A DNA stretch of 12,980 nt from Longimicrobium sp. Its GTDB lineage: Bacteria; Gemmatimonadota; Gemmatimonadetes; Longimicrobiales; Longimicrobiaceae. The position numbers and the translations under genes are program-made. The notes under the pieces are model-generated. The model was not told where the DNA came from, did not search any database, and saw only the letters and a list, made by a program, of their open reading frames with translations. Positions 1-6,983 of the stretch are shown piece by piece; position 1 is the stretch's first letter; every line of letters begins with the position of its first letter. The stretch is from the NCBI GenBank assembly GCA_030446945.1, contig JAUJMI010000030.1, positions 1 to 12,980 on the forward strand, read 5' to 3'.

Positions 1-839
1 GCCTGGCTCCGCTCGGCGCGCCGGCGGGCGCGGCCCTCCTCGCGCGTCTCCTGCAGCTCCTTGAGGCAGAGCTGCGAGGCGGTGGCGAAGGCGCCCTGCT
101 GGCGCAGCTTGGTCAGCAGCACGCCAGTGAACTCCTGCACCGCGCGCCGCAGCGAGCTGTCCGACGCGTAGCCGCAGGTGTACGCCACCGAGAGCACCGT
201 CTGCCCCTGGTCGTCCAGGAGCTCGCAGGCCAGTAGCACGCGCATCCATGCCAGAATGCGGCGTGGGGGCGGCAGGTCCGCCTGCTCGGCCCACCGCAGC
301 AGCGTCCGCTCGGAAAGGCGCAGCGCCGCGGCCAGGTCTCGCCCGTGGCCGCCCTCGGCCACCACCTCGGCCGCGGCCATCAGCAGGGCGCGCGCGCGGC
401 CGGAAAGGTTCGCCGGGAGCGAGCGCTCCAGCAGGCTCTGCAGCGGCCGCCCCTGCGCCGCCCGCAGGCGCCGCGTGATCGCCTCCAGCGTGTCCTCCTC
501 GTCCAGGGCGATGATCTCCTTCACCCCCCACTCGCCCAGCGTGCGCAGGTCGCGCATCCGCCCGCGCTGCACCTCCAGCGCCGCGATCACGGTCGCGGTG
601 GGGAACTCCCACAGCAGCGAGCGCAGCTCGGGCGCCAGCTCCGCCTCGGAGCCGTAGGTGCGCCGGTACGGGTCCACCACCACCAGCGCGGCCGGCGGCG
701 ACTCCTGGAGCGTTGTGCGCAGCACGTCCCATTCGGAGACGAACTGGGTCTGGAAGCGCTGGCTGCCGATGCGCCGCATCCGCTCCTTGAACACGGAGTC
801 GGGATGCATCACGATCAGCGGCCGAAGAATCGGTTGCAT
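1..839 (-). CDS. AraC-type HTH regulator with receiver-like N-terminus (3' end cut by window edge)
   Basis: Seen: an uninterrupted frame from ATG (839-837) to the left edge gives 279 residues, and the C-terminus is missing. Residues 1-130 have an alternating strand/helix pattern like a response-regulator receiver: LIV at 8-10, LVVVD56PYR in the third-strand position, ATVIAAL at 82-88. The paired acidic residues expected after strand 1 are absent (HPD at 12-14), so classical phosphorylation is doubtful. Residues 166-186 form a first helix-turn-helix (GRDLAAALRLSERTLLRWAEQ) and 212-236 a second ending CGYASDSSLRRAVQEF, the AraC/XylS signature. Known: AraC-type double HTH proteins bind promoters as transcription factors. 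The start is supported by gap-free alignment with the downstream paralogue (1128-2027), where both proteins have M1 and M11. It is probably a cytoplasmic, possibly autoregulating transcription factor; ligand and targets are unknown. The residues after about 260 are charged and may be a tail. Confidence 0.85.
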   Translation of the reverse strand, partial: MQPILRPLIVMHPDSVFKERMRRIGSQRFQTQFVSEWDVLRTTLQESPPAALVVVDPYRRTYGSEAELAPELRSLLWEFPTATVIAALEVQRGRMRDLRTLGEWGVKEIIALDEEDTLEAITRRLRAAQGRPLQSLLERSLPANLSGRARALLMAAAEVVAEGGHGRDLAAALRLSERTLLRWAEQADLPPPRRILAWMRVLLACELLDDQGQTVLSVAYTCGYASDSSLRRAVQEFTGVLLTKLRQQGAFATASQLCLKELQETREEGRARRRAERSQ

Positions 840-878
840 GCTGCCTCAGCTCGGCTGGATGAACGTACGGGTGTCGGA

Positions 879-893
879 CCGCGTCATACGCGG
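879..893. promoter_or_regulatory. Palindrome CCGCGTCATACGCGG just after the candidate start point
   Basis: Perfect 6-base arms flank a 3-base centre, 40 bases upstream of the regulator ATG and just downstream of the predicted transcription start. It could be an operator or a short hairpin in the leader. Short GC palindromes arise by chance in DNA this rich in GC, so confidence is limited. Confidence 0.3.
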
Positions 894-903
894 AACGCAC
901 TCC

Positions 904-932
904 AAGTTACCGCGTCGGTCCCGAATTGTCCA
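904..932 (-). promoter_or_regulatory. Candidate sigma70-type promoter for the left AraC-type regulator
   Basis: On the minus strand TGGACA (927-932, 5 of 6 to TTGACA) is followed after 17 bases by TAACTT (904-909, a weak -10). Transcription would begin near 897, about 58 bases before the ATG. The -35 box lies inside one arm of the 926-957 inverted repeat, which is how a repressor or activator site often sits. The -10 match is poor, so this is a candidate only. Confidence 0.3.
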
Positions 933-957
933 GCGTTTGCGCCGAAATGGTGGACAA
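926..957. promoter_or_regulatory. Inverted repeat TTGTCCA-N18-TGGACAA, possible operator
   Basis: Perfect 7-base arms at 926-932 and 951-957 are separated by 18 bases, so arm centres are 25 bases apart. The arm nearer the gene contains the candidate -35 box. The half-site spacing would suit a dimeric DNA-binding protein; whether the neighbouring AraC-type proteins bind it is inference. Confidence 0.35.
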
Positions 958-1127
958 AGAGGGAATGCGTGAGCATACCTGAGTTACGCTATCGCAAGCG
1001 GTTGAGCCGTATGTAAGGCGATTGGGGGTGTGCGCGCGGACGGACACGTGCAAGCGCCCGCCTGCCGCAGGTATTTGTCGAGGGAGGGGGCAGCGAGGTG
1101 ACGAGCGGGGGCGGGGGCCCGTTCCCG

Positions 1128-2027
1128 CTACTTTGCCCCCTCGCGGCGGGCAGCTTCCGCGGCGGCGCGGGCGCGGCGGTCGGTGGCGGCGCGGCCCCGG
1201 CCGGTGACGACGCTCTCCGGCCCCAGCTCCTTGTACTCCGCCAACTCCTGCAGGAATGCGCGCGTTGCGCGCTCGAACGCCCCTTCGCGCCTCAGGTGCG
1301 TGGGGATGGTGCCGAGAAAGTCCTGCATCGCGCGCCGCAGGCTGCTGTCCGACGCGTAGCCGCACGCGCACGCTACGCTGAACACGGTGCGCCCCGGGTC
1401 GTCCAGCAGCGACGAGGCCAGCAGGATGCGCATCCAGGCCAGGATCCTGCGCGGCGGGGGGAGGCCGGCGCGCTCGGCCCAGCGCAGCACGGTGCGCTGC
1501 GACAGGTGAAGGGCGCGCGCCAGGTCGCGCCCCTTCCCGCCCATCGACACCACCTCCGCCGCCGTCATCAGCAGGGTGCGCGACCGGCCCGTCACCGTCC
1601 TGGGAAGGGAGCGCTCCAGCAGGTTCTGCAGCGGACGGCCCTGCGCCTGGCGCAACCGGCACAGCATCCCCTCGGCGGTGTCGTCCTCAAAGATGGAGAT
1701 GACGTCCGCGACCCCCCACTCCCCCAGCGTGCGGAGGTCGTGCGAGCAGCCCGAGCGCACGTCGATCGCCGCCACCACGGAGATAGAGGGGAACTCCCAA
1801 AGGAAACCGCGCAGCTCCGGAGCCAGCTTCCAGATGCCGCGTGCGTTCTTGCGATACGGGTCGAGCACCAGGAGAGTGGAGGGCGACGCCTGGGCGGCGG
1901 CGGCGCGCAGCTCGGGCCACGTGGAGACCGTCTGGCAGCCAAAGAATTTTGCGCTGATCGATCGAACGCGTTCCTGGAATGCACCGTTTGAGTGCATTAT
2001 GAGCAGTGTGCGGCGGGGCGCGGGCAT
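1128..2027 (-). CDS. AraC-type HTH regulator with receiver-like N-terminus (paralogue of the left-hand gene)
   Basis: The 299-residue protein aligns without gaps to the left-hand regulator; by hand count roughly 150 of the first 260 positions are identical. Residues 1-130 are receiver-like, with D56 in VLDPYRK conserved between the two but no acidic pair near residues 12-14. Residues 166-186 (GRDLARALHLSQRTVLRWAER) and 212-236 (with CGYASDSSLRRAM) form the AraC-type double HTH; the linker PPPRRILAWMR at 190-200 is identical in both proteins. After residue 262 there is a private, charged, Ala/Arg-rich tail. The frame is open upstream to 2270, but ATG 2027-2025 is chosen because the paralogue begins at the same alignment position; no clear Shine-Dalgarno sequence precedes it. 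Probable role: transcription factor, target unknown. It is divergent from the lipoprotein gene at 2160, a possible target. Confidence 0.85.
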   Translation of the reverse strand: MPAPRRTLLIMHSNGAFQERVRSISAKFFGCQTVSTWPELRAAAAQASPSTLLVLDPYRKNARGIWKLAPELRGFLWEFPSISVVAAIDVRSGCSHDLRTLGEWGVADVISIFEDDTAEGMLCRLRQAQGRPLQNLLERSLPRTVTGRSRTLLMTAAEVVSMGGKGRDLARALHLSQRTVLRWAERAGLPPPRRILAWMRILLASSLLDDPGRTVFSVACACGYASDSSLRRAMQDFLGTIPTHLRREGAFERATRAFLQELAEYKELGPESVVTGRGRAATDRRARAAAEAARREGAK

Positions 2028-2159
2028 GACGTGTCTGCAATTAACTGGAGCCGGACGAAAGAAGAATGGGCGGACGGGCGGTCCGACGCGCAAATATATT
2101 GTGCCTCGCGCGGCCACCGCGCCCTGCCCGTACCACTCCCTGCACAATTGGAACTCAGT

Positions 2160-2447
2160 ATGAAGACCGCCCGCATCCTCCTTGCCGTTCTCTCCCTGGC
2201 CGCACTGGGCGCCTGTGGAAACGATTCGATCACCGCTCCCGGCTCCACGGCGCCCGGAGGCGCGCGCCACGAGACGGCGCCCGCCCCGGGGGGCGACGCC
2301 ACGACTGACGACTCGACCGGCGTGACCGTCACAGGGGCCGGTACGACGGAGGTCTGCGATGGGACGCTCGTCGAGACAACCGACTCCAGCGGCAACGTCA
2401 CCACGATCTGCGTTACCGACGAGAAGCAGGCAGGCTCGGGCGGCTGA
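2160..2447 (+). CDS. Small secreted lipoprotein of unknown function
   Basis: The 95-residue product starts MKTARILLAV, followed by a hydrophobic stretch and a lipobox L16-G17-A18-C19, so signal peptidase II should cleave before C19 and the protein should be lipid-anchored. G20-N21-D22 follow the cysteine. The mature part is rich in Thr, Ser, Gly, Pro and Asp, has no hydrophobic segment, and has two cysteines (C66, C84) that could form one disulfide around the segment VETTDSSGNVTTI. No family is recognised. ATG at 2160 is chosen because it gives an ideal signal sequence; a weak GGA lies upstream. It is the only plus-strand gene, divergent from the AraC-type regulator and convergent with the TPR gene. 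Short Longimicrobium-style lipoproteins of this kind are usually annotated as hypothetical; the real role is unknown. Confidence 0.75.
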   Translation: MKTARILLAVLSLAALGACGNDSITAPGSTAPGGARHETAPAPGGDATTDDSTGVTVTGAGTTEVCDGTLVETTDSSGNVTTICVTDEKQAGSGG

Positions 2448-2474
2448 GGCGTCTGGAGGAAAGAAGAACGGGGG

Positions 2475-2501
2475 GCGACGGGCGAGCCCGCCGCCCGTCG
2501 C
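2475..2501. terminator. Hairpin between convergent stop codons, likely terminator
   Basis: A perfect 10-base stem, GCGACGGGCG (2475-2484) with CGCCCGTCGC (2492-2501), has a 7-base loop. It lies between the lipoprotein stop (2447) and the TPR stop (2508). Read on the minus strand it is followed, after a run of C, by GTTCTTCTTT, so it best fits a Rho-independent terminator of the TPR gene; on the plus strand there is no T-run. Confidence 0.6.
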
Positions 2502-2507
2502 TCGTGG

Positions 2508-3803
2508 CTACTGTGCCGTCGCCATTGCCAGCGTGCGCACCAGGTTGGCCGCGAACATCTCCGCGTCCTGCGTTCCCACCGCGGAGGCGGCGGTGTCTGG
2601 CGCCCGGCGCTCGATCCGGCGCCCGTTGCGGATCGAGTCGAGCACGAACTCGGCGCTGATCAACAACTTACCCTGGCGCATCTCGGCCGCGACTGTCCGC
2701 GACTGCTCCGCCGCCTGCTCGGCGCGATCCCACTCGCCCAGCGAAGCCGCACCGTGCGCCAGTTCCAGCATCGCCGCCGCCAGGACGGAGCGGACCTCCG
2801 GCTCCTTGGCAAGGCGGTTCACCTCCACCCATGCCTTTCGGAACGCCTCCCGGTCGCCCACGCCCCCAGCCGCGCGCGCGATGTTCGACACGATCGTGAG
2901 GCCGAGCTCGCGCTTCCCCACCACGTGCGGGCGGAGCGCTTCGAATACCTCCAGCGCCGGCGCGAAGTAGCCCTGGTCCATCCACAGGTACGCCACGTCG
3001 TGCGCCAGCACGGGCAGGCGCTCGTGGTGCGGCCCATACGCGCGGAACGCGGCCTTTGCGTACTCCTCCGCTTGGGCGTGCCGCCCCGTCTCCGTGGCAA
3101 CCACGAACAGGTCGTGCGCAGCCATCCCCTGCAGGGCGGGGAGGCCCTTCCGGCGTGCCGCACGCAAGGCCTTGATGTGCATGCGGTGCGCGACGGGGAA
3201 GCTGCCGCGGTGGATGGCCATGTTCCCCAGCGCGATGTAGGCGCGGGCGTAGGTCTCCCAGTCGCCCACCTGGCGCGAGATCATGATGGCGTGGCGGAAC
3301 CATGTCTCGGCGCGGGCCATCTCGGCCCGGTCGCGTGCCACCTGCCCCACCTTGAGCGCCAGGGCCGCGCTGCGGGGCATGGCGAGCGCCGCCGCCTGCG
3401 TGAAGGCAAGCGCCGCGGCCCCGTGCTGCTCCTCCTGCGCCCACTCCCCGATGGCGGTGCACGCCGCGGCCACATCGTCCCCGGGGGTGTCCTCGGGCGC
3501 CGCGAGCAGGCCGCCGACAACGTTGAGCGGCTCCACAAGCTCCTGCGGCAGGCGCGCGGCTCCCACCTCGGCGAGGCGCTTACGGCCCGCCTCAGCCGAG
3601 AACAGGCGCGCGCGCTCCCCGGGCTCCGCCGTGGCCCAGAACATCACGTTGCGGTACGACTGCCAGAGAAGGACCCCCGCCTCGCTGCCGACTTCGCGCA
3701 GGATGTCCATCCCTTCCAGCGTCTCCGACCCGCGGATCAGGGGGGGCGGCGTCCGCCACCGCCGAGGCTCACGCACGGGGGTCTTGGCGCGGGTCGCTCT
3801 CAT
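2508..3803 (-). CDS. TPR-like helical repeat protein of unknown function
   Basis: The 431-residue soluble protein has no signal peptide or membrane segment. From about residue 115 to 376 it is a series of paired amphipathic helices with the TPR pattern of small residues and aromatic/Ala positions: 120-140, 145-178, 183-219 (YIALGNMAIHRGSFPVAHRMHIKAL), 225-256, 265-297 (AYLWMDQGYFAPALEVFEAL), 303-335 and 340-376 (LELAHGAASLGEWDRAEQAAEQS). Known: TPR arrays bind partner proteins; nothing catalytic is visible. Residues 1-31 are basic and Pro-rich, and 32-100 form a non-repeat helical domain (WQSYRNVMFWATAEPGERARLFSAE). The ATG at 3803 is chosen for its strong Shine-Dalgarno AAAAGGAGA; M32 (3710) is a possible alternative start with GGAAGGG directly upstream. 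It is apparently monocistronic. The C-terminal 35 residues look disordered. It could be a scaffold or regulator. Confidence 0.8.
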   Translation of the reverse strand: MRATRAKTPVREPRRWRTPPPLIRGSETLEGMDILREVGSEAGVLLWQSYRNVMFWATAEPGERARLFSAEAGRKRLAEVGAARLPQELVEPLNVVGGLLAAPEDTPGDDVAAACTAIGEWAQEEQHGAAALAFTQAAALAMPRSAALALKVGQVARDRAEMARAETWFRHAIMISRQVGDWETYARAYIALGNMAIHRGSFPVAHRMHIKALRAARRKGLPALQGMAAHDLFVVATETGRHAQAEEYAKAAFRAYGPHHERLPVLAHDVAYLWMDQGYFAPALEVFEALRPHVVGKRELGLTIVSNIARAAGGVGDREAFRKAWVEVNRLAKEPEVRSVLAAAMLELAHGAASLGEWDRAEQAAEQSRTVAAEMRQGKLLISAEFVLDSIRNGRRIERRAPDTAASAVGTQDAEMFAANLVRTLAMATAQ

Positions 3804-3810
3804 TATACGG

Positions 3811-3819
3811 TCTCCTTTT
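3811..3819 (-). promoter_or_regulatory. Strong ribosome binding site of the TPR gene
   Basis: The minus strand reads AAAAGGAGA and then 7 bases before ATG 3803. It is the clearest Shine-Dalgarno sequence in the window and decides the upstream start over M32. Confidence 0.7.
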
Positions 3820-3838
3820 GCCTTCGTTGGGTGCTCGG

Positions 3839-3867
3839 TCTGTAAACTTTCCGTATACGATACGCAA
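3839..3867 (-). promoter_or_regulatory. Candidate promoter of the TPR gene
   Basis: On the minus strand TTGCGT (3862-3867) is followed after 17 bases by TACAGA (3839-3844), putting the start near 3832 with a leader of about 30 bases that contains the ribosome binding site. The spacer contains the palindrome CGTATACG (3852-3859). The rest of the 3804-4020 spacer is locally AT-richer, and I see no convincing terminator for clpA in it. Confidence 0.3.
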
Positions 3868-4020
3868 CGCGGCTCGCGCGCGCCAGATTTTTAGCACTCG
3901 AACCGTCTAAATTGCCGACGATCCGGTTTGGAATCCGACGCGTGTTGCACAGCGCGACTCCGGGCGCACCACGATTGAACATCTCCGGCGGTGCTGACGG
4001 CTATCGGTACCCGCCACCGT

Positions 4021-6309
4021 CTACTCCGTTTCCTTTTCGTCCGCAGACAACGCCGCGGCGGCGCCGGGCCGTCCCTCAGGGGCCAGAACGATCTGGCCGT
4101 CCTGCGCGTCCACCCGCGCAACGCCGCCGTGTTCCAGCATCCCGAAGAGGAGCTCGTCTCCCATCGGGCGGAGGATCCGCTCCTCGATCAGCCGGCCTAG
4201 CGGGCGGGCGCCGTTGGCCGGGTCCAGCCCGTGCTCGGCCAGCCACGCGCGCGCCGCCGGGGTCAGCTCCAGCTCCACCCCGCGCGCGGCGAGCCGCGCG
4301 CCCACTTCCGCCACCATCCGCTCCACGATCCGCTCCATCACCTCCAGCCCCAGGGGCGCGAAGGCGATGCGCGCGTCCAGCCGGTTGCGGAATTCGGGAG
4401 AAAAGGTCCGCTCGAACGCCCGCGCGTCGTCGTTCGGGGCCGCGTCGGCGCCGCCGAAGCCGGGGCGGCGCCTGGAGAGCTCCTCCGCCCCCACGTTGCT
4501 GGTCATCACCAGCACCACGTTCGTGAAGTCGGCCTGCTTCCCGTTGTTGTCGGTCAGGCGGCCGTAGTCCATCACCTGCAGCAGGAGGTTGAAGACGTCG
4601 GGGTGCGCCTTCTCCACCTCGTCCAGCAGCACCACCGCGTGGGGGGTGCGGCGCACCGCCTCGGTGAGGAGTCCCGCCTGGTCGAACCCCACGTACCCCG
4701 GGGGCGCGCCGATCAGCCGTGAGACGGTGTGGCGCTCCATGTACTCGCTCATGTCGAAGCGGATCAGCTCGATCCCCATCACCTCCGCAAGGGAGCGGGC
4801 CACTTCCGTCTTCCCCACGCCGGTGGGACCGGTGAAGAGGAAGGAGCCGATCGGCTTGCGCGGGTCGCGGAGCCCGGCGCGCGCCAGCTTGATGGCGGCG
4901 GCGAGCTGCCCGATGGCCGTGTCCTGCCCGAAGACGCGCGCCTTCAGCTCCGCTTCGAGCGTGCGCAGCCGCTCGCGGTCGCTGCCGGCGACGGTGCGGG
5001 GCGGGATCTGCGCCATCGTGGCCAGGATGCGCTCCACCGTTTCCGCATCCACTTCGGCCGGGTCGCGGTTCCCCTCCGGGGCAGCGAGCCTGGCTTCGGC
5101 CCCCGCTTCGTCCATCAGGTCGATGGCCTTGTCCGGCAGGCGGCGGTCGTGCAGGTAGCGGGCGCTCAGCTCGGCGGCGGCGCGGAGGGCGGCCTCGGCG
5201 TAGCGGACGTTGTGGAACTCCTCGTAGCGCCCCCGCAGCCCTTCCAGGATGCGGACCGTGTCTTCGGTGCCGGGCTCCGGGACGTCGATCTTCTGGAAGC
5301 GGCGGGCGAGGGCGCGGTCCCGCTCGAAGTGCGTCCGCAGCTCCTCGTGCGTGGTGGAGCCGATGCAGCGCAGCCCCGCGGCAAGGGCCGGCTTGAGGAG
5401 GTTGGAGGCGTCCATGCTCCCGCCGCTGGTGCTTCCCGCACCCACCAGGGTGTGGATCTCGTCCACGAAGAGGACGGCGCCGGGGCGGGCTTCCAGCTCC
5501 TTGAGCACCGCCTTGAGCCGCTCCTCGAAGTCGCCGCGGTAGCGGGTGCCGGCCAGGAGCGCACCCATATCCAGCGCAAAGATCTCGGCGCCTCTCAGCG
5601 GAGCGGGGACTTCGCCGCGGTGGATGCGGAGTGCCAGTCCCTCGGCCAGCGCCGTCTTGCCGACGCCCGGGTCGCCCACGAAGAGCGGGTTGTTCTTGCG
5701 GCGCCGCGCCAGCACGTGGATGGCGCGCCCCAGCTCGCGGTCGCGGCCGATCAGCGGATCGACTCTTCCCTCCGCCGCCTGCCGGTTGAGGTTCACGGCG
5801 AAGCGGGCCAGTGCGTCGCCCACGTCGCGGACGTTCTCGTCTTCCTCGTGCGCCGGCCCCGCGGGGACCGCTTGGGGGGCGGCGGATGCGCGCCGCATCA
5901 GCTCCATGCGGTCCGCGCCGGCTTCCCGCAGAAAGTGCGCGGCGAAGGAGTCCTCCTCGTCCCACATGGCGACCAGGACGTGGGCGCCGGTCACCTCTTC
6001 GCGGCCCGAGCGCAGCGCCTGGAGCGCCGCCTGCTGCACCGCACGGCGGAATCCGAGCGTCGGCGTGCTGTTGTCGACCGGGACGCCGGTGCCGCTGCGG
6101 ACCTCTTCGTCCAGGAAGCGCTCCAGCCTGCGGCGGAGGCGGTCCGGGCGGGCGCCGGCGGCTTCCACGGCGGAGGCGGTGGCGTCGTCGTGCAGTAGCG
6201 CGAAGAGGAGGTGCTCCAGCCCCGCGTAGGCGTGCCCCCGTCGCGCCGCTTCCAGCACGGCCAGGTGGAGGCTGACCTCCAGCTCGGGGCGTAGCGCGGG
6301 GGTGGACAC
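4021..6309 (-). CDS. clpA: ATP-dependent Clp protease ATP-binding subunit ClpA
   Basis: 762 residues, close to the 758 of E. coli ClpA. Domains in order: double Clp N-domain repeat (about 5-70 and 84-145), the ClpS docking site in known ClpA; acidic linker 150-165; first AAA+ module with Walker A GDPGVGKT (212-219), Walker B VLFVDE (279-284) and RR at 336-337; second AAA+ module with Walker A GPTGVGKT (494-501), the conserved [21 protein letters not shown] block (521-541), Walker B VVLLDE (559-564) and sensor region PEFRNRLD (638-645). Known role: a cytoplasmic hexamer that unfolds substrates and feeds them to ClpP. It lacks the long middle coiled coil of ClpB/ClpC, which supports ClpA. GTG start at 6309, with GGAG at 6315-6318 inside the end of clpS, gives likely translational coupling. 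Odd: at the ClpP-binding loop the tripeptide is PGF (616-618) where IGL/IGF is usual. clpP is not in the window. Confidence 0.96.
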   Translation of the reverse strand: MSTPALRPELEVSLHLAVLEAARRGHAYAGLEHLLFALLHDDATASAVEAAGARPDRLRRRLERFLDEEVRSGTGVPVDNSTPTLGFRRAVQQAALQALRSGREEVTGAHVLVAMWDEEDSFAAHFLREAGADRMELMRRASAAPQAVPAGPAHEEDENVRDVGDALARFAVNLNRQAAEGRVDPLIGRDRELGRAIHVLARRRKNNPLFVGDPGVGKTALAEGLALRIHRGEVPAPLRGAEIFALDMGALLAGTRYRGDFEERLKAVLKELEARPGAVLFVDEIHTLVGAGSTSGGSMDASNLLKPALAAGLRCIGSTTHEELRTHFERDRALARRFQKIDVPEPGTEDTVRILEGLRGRYEEFHNVRYAEAALRAAAELSARYLHDRRLPDKAIDLMDEAGAEARLAAPEGNRDPAEVDAETVERILATMAQIPPRTVAGSDRERLRTLEAELKARVFGQDTAIGQLAAAIKLARAGLRDPRKPIGSFLFTGPTGVGKTEVARSLAEVMGIELIRFDMSEYMERHTVSRLIGAPPGYVGFDQAGLLTEAVRRTPHAVVLLDEVEKAHPDVFNLLLQVMDYGRLTDNNGKQADFTNVVLVMTSNVGAEELSRRRPGFGGADAAPNDDARAFERTFSPEFRNRLDARIAFAPLGLEVMERIVERMVAEVGARLAARGVELELTPAARAWLAEHGLDPANGARPLGRLIEERILRPMGDELLFGMLEHGGVARVDAQDGQIVLAPEGRPGAAAALSADEKETE

Positions 6310-6311
6310 CG

Positions 6312-6656
6312 CTACTCCGGCTCCACGCTCAGCAGCAGGGGATACCCCTGCGCCTTCGCTTCGGCGGCGACCCGCTCCACCCGCGTCTCCGCCTCGTCGC
6401 GCGTGTAGCTTCCCGCCACTCCGTACCCCGCGTGGTGCACCTGCAGCATGATCTGCGTCGCCTCGGTCGTCGTCTTCTCGAAGAAGCGCACGAGTACCTC
6501 CACCACGAATTCCATGGAGGTGTAGTCGTCGTTGTGGAGGAGGACGCGGAAGAGGCGCGGGGTGCGCGTGGCGGGGCGTTCGCGGACCGCGATCCCCTCT
6601 TCACGCTCCGGACGCACGGCGGGCCCGTGCTCCGGCGGCTTCTTCGGCTCGTTCAT
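6312..6656 (-). CDS. clpS: ATP-dependent Clp protease adaptor ClpS
   Basis: 114 residues (E. coli ClpS is 106). The N-terminal 30 residues are polar and Pro/Glu-rich, matching the flexible tail that enters ClpA. The core begins at RVLLHNDDYTSMEFVVEVL (37-55), with N42, D43, D44, T46 and M48 at the N-degron pocket positions; M70, V73 and H74 (IMLQVHH) supply the rest, all conserved with E. coli residues N34, D35, D36, T38, M40, M62, V65 and H66. Known role: binds N-terminal Phe, Leu, Tyr or Trp and delivers N-end rule substrates to ClpAP. The stop is 2 bases before the clpA GTG, so the two form an operon in the order clpS-clpA. The ATG at 6656 is chosen by homology length; a TTG at 6713 and a GTG at 6680 are in frame but would add non-homologous residues. 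No strong Shine-Dalgarno sequence is seen. Confidence 0.95.
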   Translation of the reverse strand: MNEPKKPPEHGPAVRPEREEGIAVRERPATRTPRLFRVLLHNDDYTSMEFVVEVLVRFFEKTTTEATQIMLQVHHAGYGVAGSYTRDEAETRVERVAAEAKAQGYPLLLSVEPE

Positions 6657-6788
6657 CTCACGAATCGGCGGCTCCTCCACTTCCCGTCTACACTCACCCT
6701 GTGCACACCGCAACGTCGGGACCGTACATCTGTGCTACGGTGTCAGCGGGCGGATCGGATTTATGCGGGACGCGCGGGAGGGGGGAGA

Positions 6789-6917
6789 TCCCGGGAAATT
6801 CCGGCGGAGGCGGGCTTTTCGGCGCGAGTGAGCTCGCCGCGACAACAGGGCAAAGTCCGCCTGCGCGGACTCGGGGTCCGGGATCGGTGTTGGGGGCACG
6901 GCCGATCGGCGGACTCG
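6789..6917. repeat. Hairpin-rich segment, possible dispersed intergenic repeat
   Basis: Seen: palindrome TCCCGGGA (6789-6796); GCGAG/CTCGC hairpin (6824-6837); AGTCCGC-CTGC-GCGGACT, a perfect 7-base stem with a 4-base loop (6854-6871); and GCGGACTCG repeated at 6865-6873 and 6909-6917. The density of short palindromes in a spacer resembles REP-like dispersed elements. That it is multicopy in the genome is inference and cannot be seen from one window. Confidence 0.4.
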
Positions 6918-6938
6918 ACTTCGCAATGACTGTCGCAG

Positions 6939-6959
6939 TTCGCACTTCGCACTTCGCAC
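6939..6959. repeat. Three perfect tandem copies of TTCGCAC
   Basis: Three exact 7-base units run from 6939 to 6959; a further TTCGCA at 6920-6925 and GTCGCAG at 6932-6938 look like decayed units. No function is evident; such arrays are prone to slippage. Confidence 0.75.
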
Positions 6960-6983
6960 GTCGGGCGGAACGCGGTGCGGCGC

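Larger units (their letters stand above)
840..1127. other. Regulatory spacer between the two paralogous regulators
   Basis: This 288-base stretch between the stop of the right-hand regulator and the start of the left-hand one has no convincing gene. The short frames in it are GC-driven and lack family features. It holds a candidate minus-strand promoter and two inverted repeats, listed separately. Its right part (about 1020-1127) is G-rich and shows no clear intrinsic terminator with a T-tract for the right-hand regulator, so read-through between the two regulators is possible. Confidence 0.6.
6657..6983. other. Non-coding, repeat-rich spacer upstream of clpS
   Basis: This 327-base spacer separates the clpS start from the stop of the GAF-HisKA gene. 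The plus-strand and minus-strand short frames here show no family features or coding signal and I reject them. Contents from left to right: a clpS leader/promoter region (6657-6770) with no convincing promoter, a hairpin-rich repeat-like segment (about 6789-6917), and a 7-base tandem repeat (6939-6959). The clpS promoter should lie in the left part. Confidence 0.6.

Noticed and set aside
2071..2100. Promoter with -10 TATATT at 2095-2100 for the lipoprotein or the divergent regulator
   Set aside because: The AATATATT island is suggestive, but no acceptable -35 lies at 16-18 bases on either strand.
2028..2270. Upstream extension of the right AraC-type regulator to 2270
   Set aside because: The added 81 residues overlap the lipoprotein gene and have no counterpart in the paralogue, which starts at the same alignment position as ATG 2027.
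3960..4020. Intrinsic terminator after clpA
   Set aside because: GGCGG/CCGCC segments can pair only in competing 5-base stems and no T-run follows on the minus strand.
4729..6198. 489-residue plus-strand open frame opposite clpA
   Set aside because: Chance frame in GC-rich DNA antisense to a gene with full ClpA motifs; the translation has no family features.
6657..6713. TTG start giving ClpS 19 extra residues
   Set aside because: The extra residues are not like ClpS and TTG is a poor start; ATG 6656 gives a normal length.
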